Below, one piece after another: positions 1-9,454 of a stretch of DNA of 64,000 nucleotides. The stretch's first letter is position 1. Every line of letters begins with the position of its first letter. The DNA comes from Terriglobia bacterium. GTDB lineage: Bacteria; Acidobacteriota; Terriglobia; Bryobacterales; Bryobacteraceae. Made by a program: the position numbers and the translations under genes. The DNA lies in contig JAIQFS010000027.1 of the NCBI GenBank assembly GCA_020073145.1, forward strand, positions 42,767 through 106,766, read 5' to 3'. Under the pieces are notes generated by a model. It made no database searches and had not been told where the DNA came from. It was given only the letters and a program-made list of their open reading frames with translations.

Positions 1-245
1 ACACCGTCACCGCCATCGTCACCTACCGGTGCAACAACCGCAAACCCCTGATCGCCACCACCAATCTTCCCGATCCGGACGCCGGCAGCGCGGTGATGCA
101 AAAGACCGCTGTAGGAACTGACTATCGCCGCACCCTGGCCGATCACATCGGAGAGCGGGCGCGCTCGCGCCTGTTCGAAATGTGCACGGTGATTCGGATC
201 CACCACACCGAGGATTACCGCGTCCGAAAGGCGCGCGCCTTCTAA
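1..245 (+). CDS. DnaC/IstB-like ATPase, C-terminal end (partial)
   Basis: The reading frame opens at base 3, runs in from the left edge and ends with TAA at 243-245, giving 80 residues. It contains the sensor-1-like segment LIATTNLPD and the downstream RARSRLFEMC signature typical of DnaC/DnaI/IstB AAA+ helicase loaders, in which the arginine stretch completes the ATP site between subunits. By family such proteins load the replicative helicase or assist IS21-type transposition; without the N-terminal Walker motifs the two cannot be separated here. The next gene starts inside the stop codon (TAATG), so the two are probably translated together. Confidence 0.7.
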   Translation, partial: TVTAIVTYRCNNRKPLIATTNLPDPDAGSAVMQKTAVGTDYRRTLADHIGERARSRLFEMCTVIRIHHTEDYRVRKARAF

Positions 246-2530
246 TGCGGGTCGCCGCGCTGCTTCTGCTGCTGTCCGCAGCCGTGGCCTCGGCCCCGCC
301 CGCGGCCGCTCCAGCGCCCGAATACGTGCTGGCGGTCGAGTTCCCGTACTATCTCTATCCGCGCGCCCAGTGGGAGCGCGAACTGGTTTGGTTGAAAACC
401 ATCGGGGTTCCCACGGTGGAGTTTTCCATTCCGTGGAACTGGCACCAGCTCCAGCCGGGCAATTTCGATTTCACCGGCCGCACCAGCCCGCGCCGCGACC
501 TGGCGGGCTTCATCCGGATTCTGCGCAGGCTGGGGTTGCGCGGCTGGGTACGCCCGTTACCGCCGGTTCCGGGTTGGGACAACGCCGCCTGGCCGGCCAT
601 CACACCGGATGCCGCGGCCGAACGTGCCTGGCTGAAAGAACTGGGCGACCTGCTCGCCACTCAGACCGAAGCGCACGGCGGACCCATCGCGTTCGTAGAG
701 GGCGCCACGCTGGCCATCGATGCCGGCCCGCCGCCAACGCCGGTGACCGTGGTCTCGGCCAACGATCCTGTCGCGCTCCCGCGCAGCCGTGCGGCCGTTG
801 CTTCGGCACGCGGCGCGCTGCTGTGGACCGACGTTGAAGACCAGATCTACCCGGCCGGTTGGGAAGCGGGTTCCACGGCTCTGCTGCACAAGGGCGCCGT
901 CGGTCTGACGGGCGATGAACGGCCGTCTACCGCGCCGCTCCGCCGCCAGGCCGCGCTGCTGCGCAACTGGGCGGCTCTGCTGCCGCAACTGCGGCCGGGG
1001 AAGATGCCGGCGGTGGCAAGCGGCAAGCTGCCGCCGGGAGTCACTGCCGCCGAATTGGTATCGAAGGCGGCATCGGCGATCAGCCTGATCAATCGCGGCA
1101 CCGGCGCCTTTCATGACGATTTGCGCGTCTTCGATCCCCTTTCCCGCCACACGATGATCGTTCCTGCGGTCACCGTGCCCGCCGGCCAATCGCTCTGGCT
1201 TCCGCTCGATGTGTCCTTGGGGCCGGGCGGGTTGTGCCGCGAATGCACCAATTTCTCAGCCGTCGAGCACATTGTCTATGCCACCGCCGAACTGCAGACG
1301 GTGGAATTTGAAAACGGCATCCTGGCCCTGGAATTTGCCGCCCCCACGCCCGCCGAAGTGATTCTGCAGCTGGCGCGGGAGCCGGAAGGCCCGTACCTCG
1401 CGGCCGGCAAGCCGACCAAGTTCGATTGGGACGAAAAGACCCTGCGCGCACGCCTGCCCATTCCCGCCGGCAAGGCTGCCGGCAACCGCGTGCGCGTCGG
1501 ATTGGCGATTGAAGCGCCCGACACATCGGCCTTTTTCAGTGAAGCGCGCCGCCTCATGATCGGCCAGAAGAACGTGCTCTCCACCGTGTATTCGTCGCCC
1601 CAAGTGGCTTCGCGCTCCCGCTTGCGGGCTCCGGAGGGCTTCGCAGCCACGTCTTCGGAGAAATCGCCCAACGAAATCGAGTACTCCCTCAGCGTGCCGG
1701 CCGACGCCCTGCACGGAGACTTTGCTCCTCTCGCCCTGGAAGCCGACGGGGTGCCGCTTGGCCGGGCGCGGCTCCAACTGTTCCGCCCGCTGTCTGTCCG
1801 GATGACCGAAGCGCTGACTCTGCACTTTGGGGCGCAAACCCACCTGCCGGTGGAGCCGCCCACCGCGCCCGCCGAAACCCGGGCCGGCAGCAACCTCGAA
1901 ATCATCCTCCGCAACAACTCGACGCAGATTCAGAACTACCGCCTGGAGGCCTCAGGCGAAGGCCTGGAGTTCTTGCCTGCCCGCACCGAAATCGCCGTGG
2001 GGGCCGTGGCCGAACGTCCCGTTTCCTTTCGCGTCTTCGGGCAGGACGGGGCCACCGGACTCCGCGACTGGCAGTTGCATGTGACCGGAGGCGCCGAGGT
2101 GGATCTTCCGATGCGCACACTCCTGCTGCCCCGCGCCGGCACGGTGGCGTGGACGGCTGATCTGGATGGCGACGGCCTTCCTGAATGGGTGCTCGAGTCC
2201 CCGCAAGTCCGCGCCGTCTTCTCCACCCGCGACGGCGGCCGCTGGATGGAGCTGACCTGGAAAGATACCGATACTAATTTTCTGCCCGAGGATGGCGCTT
2301 TGGCACAACCCGGCACCGCTCACATCCACGCCGCCGGCGATGCTCTGATCCTCGAAGGTAACGGATGGGTGCGCACGGTCCGGCTGTCGGGCGCCACCCT
2401 GACTCTGGAACGGACATCCGAGCTTCCCCGAGATGCGCTTGCCCCGCAAACCATCGGCAACGTGAGCCTCGCCATTGAGCGTCCGTCTCCCACCCGCACG
2501 GTGTATACGTTGCAGCAAGCCGCGCGCTGA
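245..2530 (+). CDS. secreted GH35/GH42-like protein with degenerate active-site region
   Basis: A 761-residue protein. I place the start at the ATG at 245, overlapping the upstream stop as TAATG, because it gives a clean Sec signal (MRVAALLLLLSAAVASA); an upstream in-frame start would bury it. Residues about 25-150 read like the first strands of a beta-galactosidase-type TIM barrel, with EFPYYLYPRAQWERELVWLK followed by a W-x-W and a GWDN element. However, the conserved glycine/proline and acidic positions expected in GH35 are not obvious, so it may be a non-catalytic or divergent relative. Near residue 638 there is a calcium-loop-like DLDGDG motif followed by a beta-rich C-terminal domain. 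The substrate cannot be predicted. Confidence 0.7.
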   Translation: MRVAALLLLLSAAVASAPPAAAPAPEYVLAVEFPYYLYPRAQWERELVWLKTIGVPTVEFSIPWNWHQLQPGNFDFTGRTSPRRDLAGFIRILRRLGLRGWVRPLPPVPGWDNAAWPAITPDAAAERAWLKELGDLLATQTEAHGGPIAFVEGATLAIDAGPPPTPVTVVSANDPVALPRSRAAVASARGALLWTDVEDQIYPAGWEAGSTALLHKGAVGLTGDERPSTAPLRRQAALLRNWAALLPQLRPGKMPAVASGKLPPGVTAAELVSKAASAISLINRGTGAFHDDLRVFDPLSRHTMIVPAVTVPAGQSLWLPLDVSLGPGGLCRECTNFSAVEHIVYATAELQTVEFENGILALEFAAPTPAEVILQLAREPEGPYLAAGKPTKFDWDEKTLRARLPIPAGKAAGNRVRVGLAIEAPDTSAFFSEARRLMIGQKNVLSTVYSSPQVASRSRLRAPEGFAATSSEKSPNEIEYSLSVPADALHGDFAPLALEADGVPLGRARLQLFRPLSVRMTEALTLHFGAQTHLPVEPPTAPAETRAGSNLEIILRNNSTQIQNYRLEASGEGLEFLPARTEIAVGAVAERPVSFRVFGQDGATGLRDWQLHVTGGAEVDLPMRTLLLPRAGTVAWTADLDGDGLPEWVLESPQVRAVFSTRDGGRWMELTWKDTDTNFLPEDGALAQPGTAHIHAAGDALILEGNGWVRTVRLSGATLTLERTSELPRDALAPQTIGNVSLAIERPSPTRTVYTLQQAAR

Positions 2531-2670
2531 GCTCCTCCTTCGAAATCCCGCGTCCTAAGCTCTCGCCCTAACTTCAACTCCGTGAGCCCTCCGTCGGGCT
2601 TAAGGCTTCCGCACCAAATCGGGGAAGCGGCAATTCCGGTTTCTCCAGTGACTGCCGATAGGGAGCAGCA

Positions 2671-3710
2671 ATGAAAACAGATCTAAGGGTCACCAATGTA
2701 TCGCCGGCGCCCCCGTCGCAACGAAACCCGGCCGACTTGCGGTTGGGCTGGGTCCAGATCGGGAATTCCGAAACCAGCCCGGTGACCGTACGGGTGGGGC
2801 GGCAGCCACTCTCGTTTGGCGAAGGCCGGCTGGTCTCCGACCCCAATTGGTCGAACGTGGGCCGGTCTTTCGACGCGGTGCGCATGACCGTGCACTACGG
2901 CCCCGTCCGGCTCGACGCCTTCACGGGAGCTTCCGATAAGATCGCCGGGGCCGGCCTTGCATTGCCGACGCCGGGGAGCACTTTCACGGTCTGTATGGCT
3001 CGATCGCCAACCTGGTTCCGAATTCCACAATCGAACCCTACTTGCTCTGGAGACTCGAGCACAAACTGAAGGGGGAACTCGGTGGTCTGGGAAACCTCGA
3101 TCGAAAGACGGCCGGCCTCCGCTGGGTCGGTAAACTGCCCTTGCGCTTCGATTACGGTCTGGAGACTGCGCTGCCGTGGGGCACCCAGGTCAACGAACCC
3201 TTGAGCGCCTGGGCAGGCCATGCCGTCCTCGGCCACACTGGCCGACAAGAAGCATGTGCCCCGGTTTTTCGCCGAATTCAACCGCGCCTCCGGCGACCAG
3301 AATCCGAAAGACGGGACACGGGGCGGTTTCGATCCGCTCTTCCCCAGCGGCCACGATAAGTTCGGCCTGGCCGATCAGTTCACCTGGTCCAACATCGTCC
3401 ACGCGCGTTCCGGCCTTCAGTACAAAATGGCGGTGGCGCTGACGATTTCCGTGGCCGCCAATTCCTTCTGGCTCGCGAACCAGGGCGATGGACTGTACAA
3501 CAGCAGCTGCAAACTGCTGATCGCGTCCACCGGAACCCAGGGCAACCACATCGGGTGGGAGCCGGACCTACAGGCGAAAGTGGATGATCGTGAAGGGGAC
3601 CGTGGCCGATCTGGCCTACGGACACATTTTCCCGGGGGGATTTTCTGAAGAACACCCCGCACAATTCCTCCTACAACTCGGTCTATCTCGCAGTCACCCA
3701 CAGCTTCTAG
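2671..3710 (+). pseudogene. decayed alginate-export-family outer-membrane barrel
   Basis: Fragments of one protein lie in successive frames. Residues resembling the alginate export family (RVGRQPLSFGEGRLVSDPNW, then RSFDAVR) occupy 2671 to about 2990. The continuation GELGGLGNLDRKTAGLRWVG lies in the next frame (about 2990-3230). FFAEFNRASGDQNPKDG through ANSFWLANQGDGLYNSS returns to the first frame (3230-3570). VKGTVADLAYGHIFPGGF and a terminal AVTHSF strand lie in further frames, ending with TAG at 3708-3710. The signal peptide and the first part of the barrel are absent. At least three frameshifts and a missing 5' end make this a pseudogene. Intact homologues are 16-18-strand porins for polysaccharide or small-molecule passage. 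Confidence 0.65.
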
Positions 3711-3870
3711 GAGCAACATTTGCTTCGGCCTGGGGTAGGGGTTTCCCTGCCCCATCCCTAACTCCTTCAGAACGGCCATAGTACTTGCGCCAAGATAGAA
3801 CCGATGGCTGTACTAGTACGTATAAAACAAAGACTTCAAAGGACTTAGTCAATGCTAACCTCAGGGTGCG

Positions 3871-6216
3871 ATGGGCTCTTGGCAACGTTTCCTGATCGGC
3901 GGTTTGCTGGCCTGCTCGGTTTATGGGCAAGAGGCCCCCAGGTCGGTCTCGCCCCTGCGGGCATCCGATCCGACCCTGCCCCGCCCTATCCCCGACAGCA
4001 TTCGCCAGGCCCCGGTACCCCCGGCGTTCTCGGTCGGTCCGCTGTCGGCGGCCGAGCGGCGGGTCCACATCCGCGGGTCCCTGGTTCAGGCGGGAGTCCG
4101 CCGCATGCTGCCGCGAGCCGCCGGGGATGGCGCCGTCGTCTCGGTCTCCCCCGAGGGTCAGGCGATCCTGACGGCGTCGTTGCGTTCGCCCGGCGCGCGC
4201 AGCATTCGATTGCACTTCCGCAACTTCCACGCGGGATCGGGACAAGTTTGGGTTTTCGCGCCTGGCGATCAGACGGCCATCGGACCGTACACCGGTGATG
4301 GCGTTTTCGGCACCGGCGAGTTCTGGGCGGGCGGCGTGGACGCCGATACCGTTACGGTGGCGTACCTGGCGCCTCCCGGCATCTCGCCCGCGCGCTTCCC
4401 GTTTACCATCGATTCCATCTCGCATGTCTGGCCGGAGTCGAACCCGCTGGCCGATGGCGCGGCCTCCTGCAATCTCGACGTCGCCTGCTACCCAGCCTAC
4501 CAGTCCGCCGCTTCAGCCTCGGTCAAATATGAATTCATCTCCGATGACGGCACGGGCGCGTACACGTGCAGCGGCGCCATGATCAACACGCGCGCCAGCA
4601 GCGGGATGCCGTACCTGCTGACCGCGCACCATTGCATCTCGAGCGACACCGAGGCCAAAACCATTCAGGCCCACTTTCTCTACCAGACCTCCACCTGCAA
4701 CGGGCCGGCGCCGAATCCCCTGGCTGCGCCCACCGTTCTGGGCGGAACGTATCTGGCCGGAGCCGATATCTCCGGCGGTGATTTTTCGCTGGTTGCCTTG
4801 ACCGGCGTTCCCGGCGGCGTCACCTTCCTGGGCTGGAACAACTCGCTCGACGCTGCGGCCTCGGTGGCCGGAGTCCATCACCCGCGCGGCAGTTACGCGC
4901 GCATCGCTCTCGGCACTCGCGGAGCCGATATCGCGACTGCGATCGGGACCGAGATCGCGCCCTCAAACCGATATTACGAAGTGAACTGGACCATGGGGAT
5001 CACCGAGCCCGGCTCCTCCGGCTCGCCGCTGCTGAACGACCAGGGACAGATTGTGGGCACCCTCACCGGCGCCGCCGCGCCGCCCTTCGGCGAGACCGCC
5101 TGCCAGGCCCGCCCCTTCAGCCTCTATGGCCGCTTTTCCAACGCCTATGCCGCCATCGCTTCGTACCTGGAAGATGGTTCCACGGCTACTCCCAAGCAGT
5201 CTCAGGTTTCGGCGGCGGTGAATCCGGACCCGATCTACCAGCAGTCTCCCGATTCCGATGGGTTCCAGTGGGCATACGCGGTGCGCATCACGGAATCGGC
5301 CGGGGTGAAGGCGACGATCACCGGCCTCAAGATCGGCCCCACGGATTACAGTTCGCAACTGGCGGGCCTCTTCGGAACCACTACGCTGCCGGCCTTCGGC
5401 ACGCTGGCTTCGGGAATGCTACGGGCCAAGAATCTTTCCGCACCCGTCACTCTGACCGTGGAAGTCGATGGCGTGGACGCGGCAACCGGCCACGCCTGGC
5501 AGTCTTTCACGCAGGCCCCGTTTCTTGGGCCGAAAGTGGTGACGCCGGCTCCCTCCATCATGCTCGGAGGCCTGGGCAACGGGGCCTCGTTTCTGCCCGC
5601 CGTGGCGCCAGGCTCTCTGCTCTCCATCTTCGGCAGTCACCTGGCATTCAGCAATGCGGTGGCGCCGTCGGTTCCCCTTCCGCTGCAACTGGCGGGAGTG
5701 ACCGTGGCCATCAACGGAGTGCCCGCGCCCCTGTTCGCGGTGACTCCGAGCCAGTTGAACGTCCAGGTGCCGTACGAAGTGCAGCCGGGAACCGCCCAGG
5801 TCACGGTTACGGTGGGCGGACAGTCCGACACCAAGGCTGTGGAAGTGGTGCCGGTCGCTCCCGGGGTGTTTAGCACGCGCGAAGTGCGGCTGCTCCCCGC
5901 CTCCGGAGGCCGCGTGGGCGACTATTTAACCCTCTACTTGACCGGCCAGGGCCCGGTGACGCCCGCCATTGCCACCGGCGCGGCCCCGGCGGCATCCGCT
6001 CCGCTGGAGCAACTGCCGCGACTGGTCGAACCGGTGCAGATCACGATTGGCGGAGTGCCTGCTCCGGTCATATTCGCGGGAATTCCCAACGGGCTGGTCG
6101 GCATCGCCCAGATGAACTTCCAGATCCCAGCCGGCGCGCCCCTGGGAGACCAGCCCCTGATCGTCCTGGTGGGCCATCAGCCGGCCAAGACGGTGACCGT
6201 GACTGTCAATCCATAG
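3871..6216 (+). CDS. secreted trypsin-fold serine protease with TIGR03437 C-terminal domain
   Basis: A 781-residue protein with a short N-terminal signal (FLIGGLLACSVYGQ). The middle resembles lysyl-endopeptidase-type S1 proteases. The triad is visible as TAHHC (His254), GGDFSLVAL (Asp304) and GSSGSP (Ser383), with Cys residues around SCNLDVACYP and TCSG that could form disulfides. After a linker domain, residues from about 565 to the end (NGASFLPAVAPGSLLSIFG, later SQLNVQVPYEV) match the Solibacter-type TIGR03437 beta-sandwich, thought to be a surface or secretion-associated module. It probably cleaves proteins outside the cell, perhaps while tethered. The gene stands alone on this strand, downstream of a decayed porin gene and convergent with 6230-6586. 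Confidence 0.85.
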   Translation: MGSWQRFLIGGLLACSVYGQEAPRSVSPLRASDPTLPRPIPDSIRQAPVPPAFSVGPLSAAERRVHIRGSLVQAGVRRMLPRAAGDGAVVSVSPEGQAILTASLRSPGARSIRLHFRNFHAGSGQVWVFAPGDQTAIGPYTGDGVFGTGEFWAGGVDADTVTVAYLAPPGISPARFPFTIDSISHVWPESNPLADGAASCNLDVACYPAYQSAASASVKYEFISDDGTGAYTCSGAMINTRASSGMPYLLTAHHCISSDTEAKTIQAHFLYQTSTCNGPAPNPLAAPTVLGGTYLAGADISGGDFSLVALTGVPGGVTFLGWNNSLDAAASVAGVHHPRGSYARIALGTRGADIATAIGTEIAPSNRYYEVNWTMGITEPGSSGSPLLNDQGQIVGTLTGAAAPPFGETACQARPFSLYGRFSNAYAAIASYLEDGSTATPKQSQVSAAVNPDPIYQQSPDSDGFQWAYAVRITESAGVKATITGLKIGPTDYSSQLAGLFGTTTLPAFGTLASGMLRAKNLSAPVTLTVEVDGVDAATGHAWQSFTQAPFLGPKVVTPAPSIMLGGLGNGASFLPAVAPGSLLSIFGSHLAFSNAVAPSVPLPLQLAGVTVAINGVPAPLFAVTPSQLNVQVPYEVQPGTAQVTVTVGGQSDTKAVEVVPVAPGVFSTREVRLLPASGGRVGDYLTLYLTGQGPVTPAIATGAAPAASAPLEQLPRLVEPVQITIGGVPAPVIFAGIPNGLVGIAQMNFQIPAGAPLGDQPLIVLVGHQPAKTVTVTVNP

Positions 6217-6229
6217 GCCGTCAATCTGA

Positions 6230-6586
6230 TCATTTGGATGTGGCCTGTAAGCGGGCCAGCCTCCGGAACAGCCAATCCATCACAAACAGGATGCCGGGCG
6301 CTGCCGCCACGGCAATCGGGCCATAGTTGTGCATATGCACCATGCCGACAAAAGCGGCAAGGCAGGCGAGCGAAACCGATGCTCCCGGCAGTTCCCAGAA
6401 CCACGCCAGCACCATCCCGACCACGGCTACCGCCACCAAGCTGACCCCCAGCGACGGGAATCCGGCCGGCGGCCAGGCGTGCGGATGGTACGTCTCGCCG
6501 GCAATCAGCAGCAGAAAAGCCCAAGCAACCAGTAAGGCGCTCAACCGCGCCAGCCACCGCAGGACGAAGGCCAGAATTTCAGACAT
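6230..6586 (-). CDS. small four-helix integral membrane protein, unknown function
   Basis: A 118-residue protein made almost entirely of hydrophobic stretches: four predicted membrane helices around residues 15-30, 45-62, 68-85 and 90-107, separated by short polar loops, one of them containing HMHNYGP. The start is supported by an AGAGGAG ribosome-binding site about 4 bases upstream of ATG. It is convergent with the protease gene, 13 bases away. I do not recognise a named function. Confidence 0.65.
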   Translation of the reverse strand: MSEILAFVLRWLARLSALLVAWAFLLLIAGETYHPHAWPPAGFPSLGVSLVAVAVVGMVLAWFWELPGASVSLACLAAFVGMVHMHNYGPIAVAAAPGILFVMDWLFRRLARLQATSK

Positions 6587-6722
6587 TCTGCTCCTCTTTG
6601 CTTCATTCTAGAACGATTCGCGGTTCTCGCAAACATCCTGGCTCCATTACGTTCTAGCTCAAGGAGGCGGAGGGACACACCGCAGGCCCGCGGCCCTAAA
6701 TGTCTATCTGTCGGGAGGCGCG

Positions 6723-8645
6723 TCACCGCGCCTTGGCTTCTTCCCCCCAGACCAGCGGGGTGTCCCCGGAAAGCTGGAGAAAGAGGCGGAACTGTGCGCG
6801 GGCCTGGTCCGCGCTGCCTGCAAGCGCGGCGATTTGGCCTCGCAGGTAGAACAGTCGCGGCAAATAGAAGACGCGGAACGGGCGCACCGCGGAGCTGGGC
6901 GGAATGGGATTGAACCGCAGCAGTCCCGCCGCTTCCTGAGGCTTGCCGGTTTCAAGATCGCTCCAGGCCAGCAGCAGCGGGAGTCCTTCGTCGGGGGCCG
7001 GCGCGCCGCTCTCGTAGAGGGCGCGCAGAATCGGGGAGGCTTCCGAGAAATGCCGATCCGCGAGCAGCGCGTACGCCAGCGCGAGATCTTTGACTGGTTT
7101 CTGCTCGGGATTGGGGAAGGCACGCTCCGCGCGGGCCGTCCACTCTTCGGCAGCGGCGGCAGGCTGCGCGAGGAATCGCGCCAGGGCCACGGTGCGCGCG
7201 GATGCCGATCCCGCCAGCCGGGCGGCCTGATCCGCCGAGCGCCCGGCGGCGGCGCGATCGCCCAACGCGACGCTCCACACCGCCAGTTCGCCGTAGGCCT
7301 CCGACGCAGCTTGCCGAATGGGCCCGGTCTCGGCACCGTGAGCGAATGACGACAGGATCTCGTAGGCCTCCTTGCGGCGGCCGCTGATCCAGGACCACTC
7401 CGCCCGATAGTAGTCCACCAACGGATCATGGGCCTGGGCGCGCAAGGCGACGAATTGTTGGTTCAGTGCGGAGGCGGCGCTGACATCGCCGCTCATCAGC
7501 CGGGCCATGGCCGCTTTCAGCAAATCGCCTCCGCCCTCGAAGGCCGGGTCCTTCTTCGCCGCCTGTAAGTAGAAAGATTCCGCCTCGCGCAGGCGCCCGA
7601 GCAGCAGGTGGACATCACCCAGGGAGTCCAGCGGATTGGCATCGCCGGGACGCAGGCCGGCATACTGCTCCAAGGCGCGCGTGGCCGCGTTCAGGTCGCC
7701 CGCATACGCGGCCGCGTATCCCAGTTCGTTGAGGAGGGCCGCATCGCCGGGTTGCGTCGCCAGCGCTTTCTGATAGGCTTCGACAGCCTGCGGATATTGA
7801 TGACGAAGCATCGCCAGTTGTGCCAGAGCGCGCCAGACGCCGGGGTCATTGGGTGTCAAACGGGACCAGGCGGTCAGCGCCTGCTGGCGCGCGGCGGCGT
7901 CGCCGCGCAGAGTGGCGGCGTTGAGGGCGAGCTGGGTGCGATCGAGCTCGGGCATGCGACCGGCGCGGGCGAGCGCCTGGGCGAAGAGCGTGCCCGCGCC
8001 GGCGCGGTCGAGCTGCTGCACCTTCCCTTGGGCGAGCAGGCTGTAGGGCGGCCCGAAATCGGGATCCAGGGCAAGCGCCTCCTCGAACCGCGGCGCGGCG
8101 CTGATGGAATTGGCGGACTCCAGCCCCGAGACATAGGCTTTCAGGGCCGCCGCATTTTGCGTCCCGTAGGGCGCTGCGCCGGAGTCGATCCGGCGGGCGA
8201 GCGCGCCAGCCACCGCAATCACATCGCCAGCCGGGGCAGAGGCCGCGACTACCGTGGTCTTTCCCGACGGCAGATCTTCCAGCGTCACCCGCGCTTCCAG
8301 CCGGCCATTCCCGAGCCAGTATTCTCCATAGCCCAGCCGGTTCGCGCCCGCGGCCAATGCCAGGGTACGCTCCGCGGAAACGCCGGGCGCGGCTTCCGGC
8401 CTCCTCCCGAACGCCTGATCACCGCCATGCAGCCGTTCGGGCGAGATGGAGTCGAGATTCCGGTCGCCGGCCAGCTCGCGTGAGATCACCTCGGGAAACG
8501 CCCGGCCCATCCAATCCAGCGACGGGTCCGCGCTGAGGTTCTCAAACCGTAGCAGCGCGATCCGTTCGGGCGAGGCGTTCGAGGTCTGTCGGGAACAGGA
8601 AACTGCGGCCAGGCAAGCCGCCACCAGAGCCACCCTAGAGAACAC
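6723..8645 (-). CDS. TPR lipoprotein with N-terminal TolB-like domain
   Basis: A 640-residue protein with a short hydrophobic leader ending in AAVSC, a permissive lipobox, so probably a lipoprotein. Residues about 28-60 (RIALLRFENLSADPSLDWMG) match the TolB-like domain found in front of TPR arrays in adenylate-cyclase/CadC-type proteins. The rest is a long array of TPR helices (for example ALATQPGDAALLNELGYAAA and AGLRPGDANPLDSLGDVHLL). Such proteins scaffold envelope complexes; the partner is unknown. Its start overlaps the end of the upstream TPR gene by 11 bases, so the two are co-transcribed and likely co-translated downstream of the penicillin-binding protein. Confidence 0.75.
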   Translation of the reverse strand: MFSRVALVAACLAAVSCSRQTSNASPERIALLRFENLSADPSLDWMGRAFPEVISRELAGDRNLDSISPERLHGGDQAFGRRPEAAPGVSAERTLALAAGANRLGYGEYWLGNGRLEARVTLEDLPSGKTTVVAASAPAGDVIAVAGALARRIDSGAAPYGTQNAAALKAYVSGLESANSISAAPRFEEALALDPDFGPPYSLLAQGKVQQLDRAGAGTLFAQALARAGRMPELDRTQLALNAATLRGDAAARQQALTAWSRLTPNDPGVWRALAQLAMLRHQYPQAVEAYQKALATQPGDAALLNELGYAAAYAGDLNAATRALEQYAGLRPGDANPLDSLGDVHLLLGRLREAESFYLQAAKKDPAFEGGGDLLKAAMARLMSGDVSAASALNQQFVALRAQAHDPLVDYYRAEWSWISGRRKEAYEILSSFAHGAETGPIRQAASEAYGELAVWSVALGDRAAAGRSADQAARLAGSASARTVALARFLAQPAAAAEEWTARAERAFPNPEQKPVKDLALAYALLADRHFSEASPILRALYESGAPAPDEGLPLLLAWSDLETGKPQEAAGLLRFNPIPPSSAVRPFRVFYLPRLFYLRGQIAALAGSADQARAQFRLFLQLSGDTPLVWGEEAKAR

Positions 8646-9411
8646 GCGGCTCCACGGTCAGCAGCGTTTGGAACTCAGGCAGTTCACGGAGCGCTTCGAA
8701 CTCGGGATCCTGGTTCAGCTTGTTCTTATCCTTGAAGCCTTCTTCCAGTGCCTTGCGGACATATTGCAGCGCCAGTTCGTCCCGGCCGGCCTTGGCGTAC
8801 ATTTTGGCCAGGTAATAGTGAAACTTGGCGCGTTCCTCGATGTTGCGGTCCTCCAGCAGCGTTCCGTAGTTGCTGCGATGCTCGAAAACGTCCGGGTCGA
8901 GAGCCATCGCTTGCTGGTACGCGCCGGTCGCCTCCTGGTATTTCTTGCGGGCGAACAGCGCCGTGCCCAGATTGCTGTAAATGGACGCCGAATTCGGCGA
9001 AAGCCGAAGCGCTTTGTGGTAGTAGCTGATGGCCCGGCGATAGCTCTTACCGGCGTAATACACGGTCCCCAGATTGTTCAACGCCTCGGCATAATCGGGC
9101 TTCTGTTTGACCGCGCGCTCATAATACTTTTTCGCGTTGTTGAGCTGTTGGAGTTGATGGTACGCGATGCCGATTTTGTTATACAAAACAGCGGTCTTCT
9201 GTGGATCCGACTGGAAGGCCTCAATGGCTTCGCGGTACATCTTGCGCGCCATCATAATGTCGCCGCGATCCTCGGCCGTGAGGGTTCGGGCCGGCGCCGG
9301 AACTGCCGGAACCTGTCTGGTTTTGTCCACTAATGCGTTGTCGGATTGTGCCACGCCGAGCGAGCAGCCGAGAAGCGACGCGAACGCAATCGCCAAGGGT
9401 TTGGAAACCAT
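8635..9411 (-). CDS. secreted/periplasmic TPR protein
   Basis: A 258-residue protein with an N-terminal signal (FASLLGCSLGVAQS) and at least four consecutive 34-residue TPR units, for example KTAVLYNKIGIAYHQLQQLN, YAEALNNLGTVYYAGKSYRR and ASIYSNLGTALFARKKYQEA. It lies between the penicillin-binding protein gene (43 bases upstream) and the TPR lipoprotein gene (11-base overlap). That makes an operon in which the TPR proteins could organise or regulate cell-wall synthesis; this role is inferred from position only. Confidence 0.8.
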   Translation of the reverse strand: MVSKPLAIAFASLLGCSLGVAQSDNALVDKTRQVPAVPAPARTLTAEDRGDIMMARKMYREAIEAFQSDPQKTAVLYNKIGIAYHQLQQLNNAKKYYERAVKQKPDYAEALNNLGTVYYAGKSYRRAISYYHKALRLSPNSASIYSNLGTALFARKKYQEATGAYQQAMALDPDVFEHRSNYGTLLEDRNIEERAKFHYYLAKMYAKAGRDELALQYVRKALEEGFKDKNKLNQDPEFEALRELPEFQTLLTVEPRVL

Positions 9412-9454
9412 CGCGGGCCCCCTTACTTCTTATTATTACAACACACCGGGCCAA

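Noticed and set aside
3784..3830. Possible promoter before the protease gene
   Set aside because: TTGCGC and TACTAG are spaced about 20 bases apart; the match is too weak to call.
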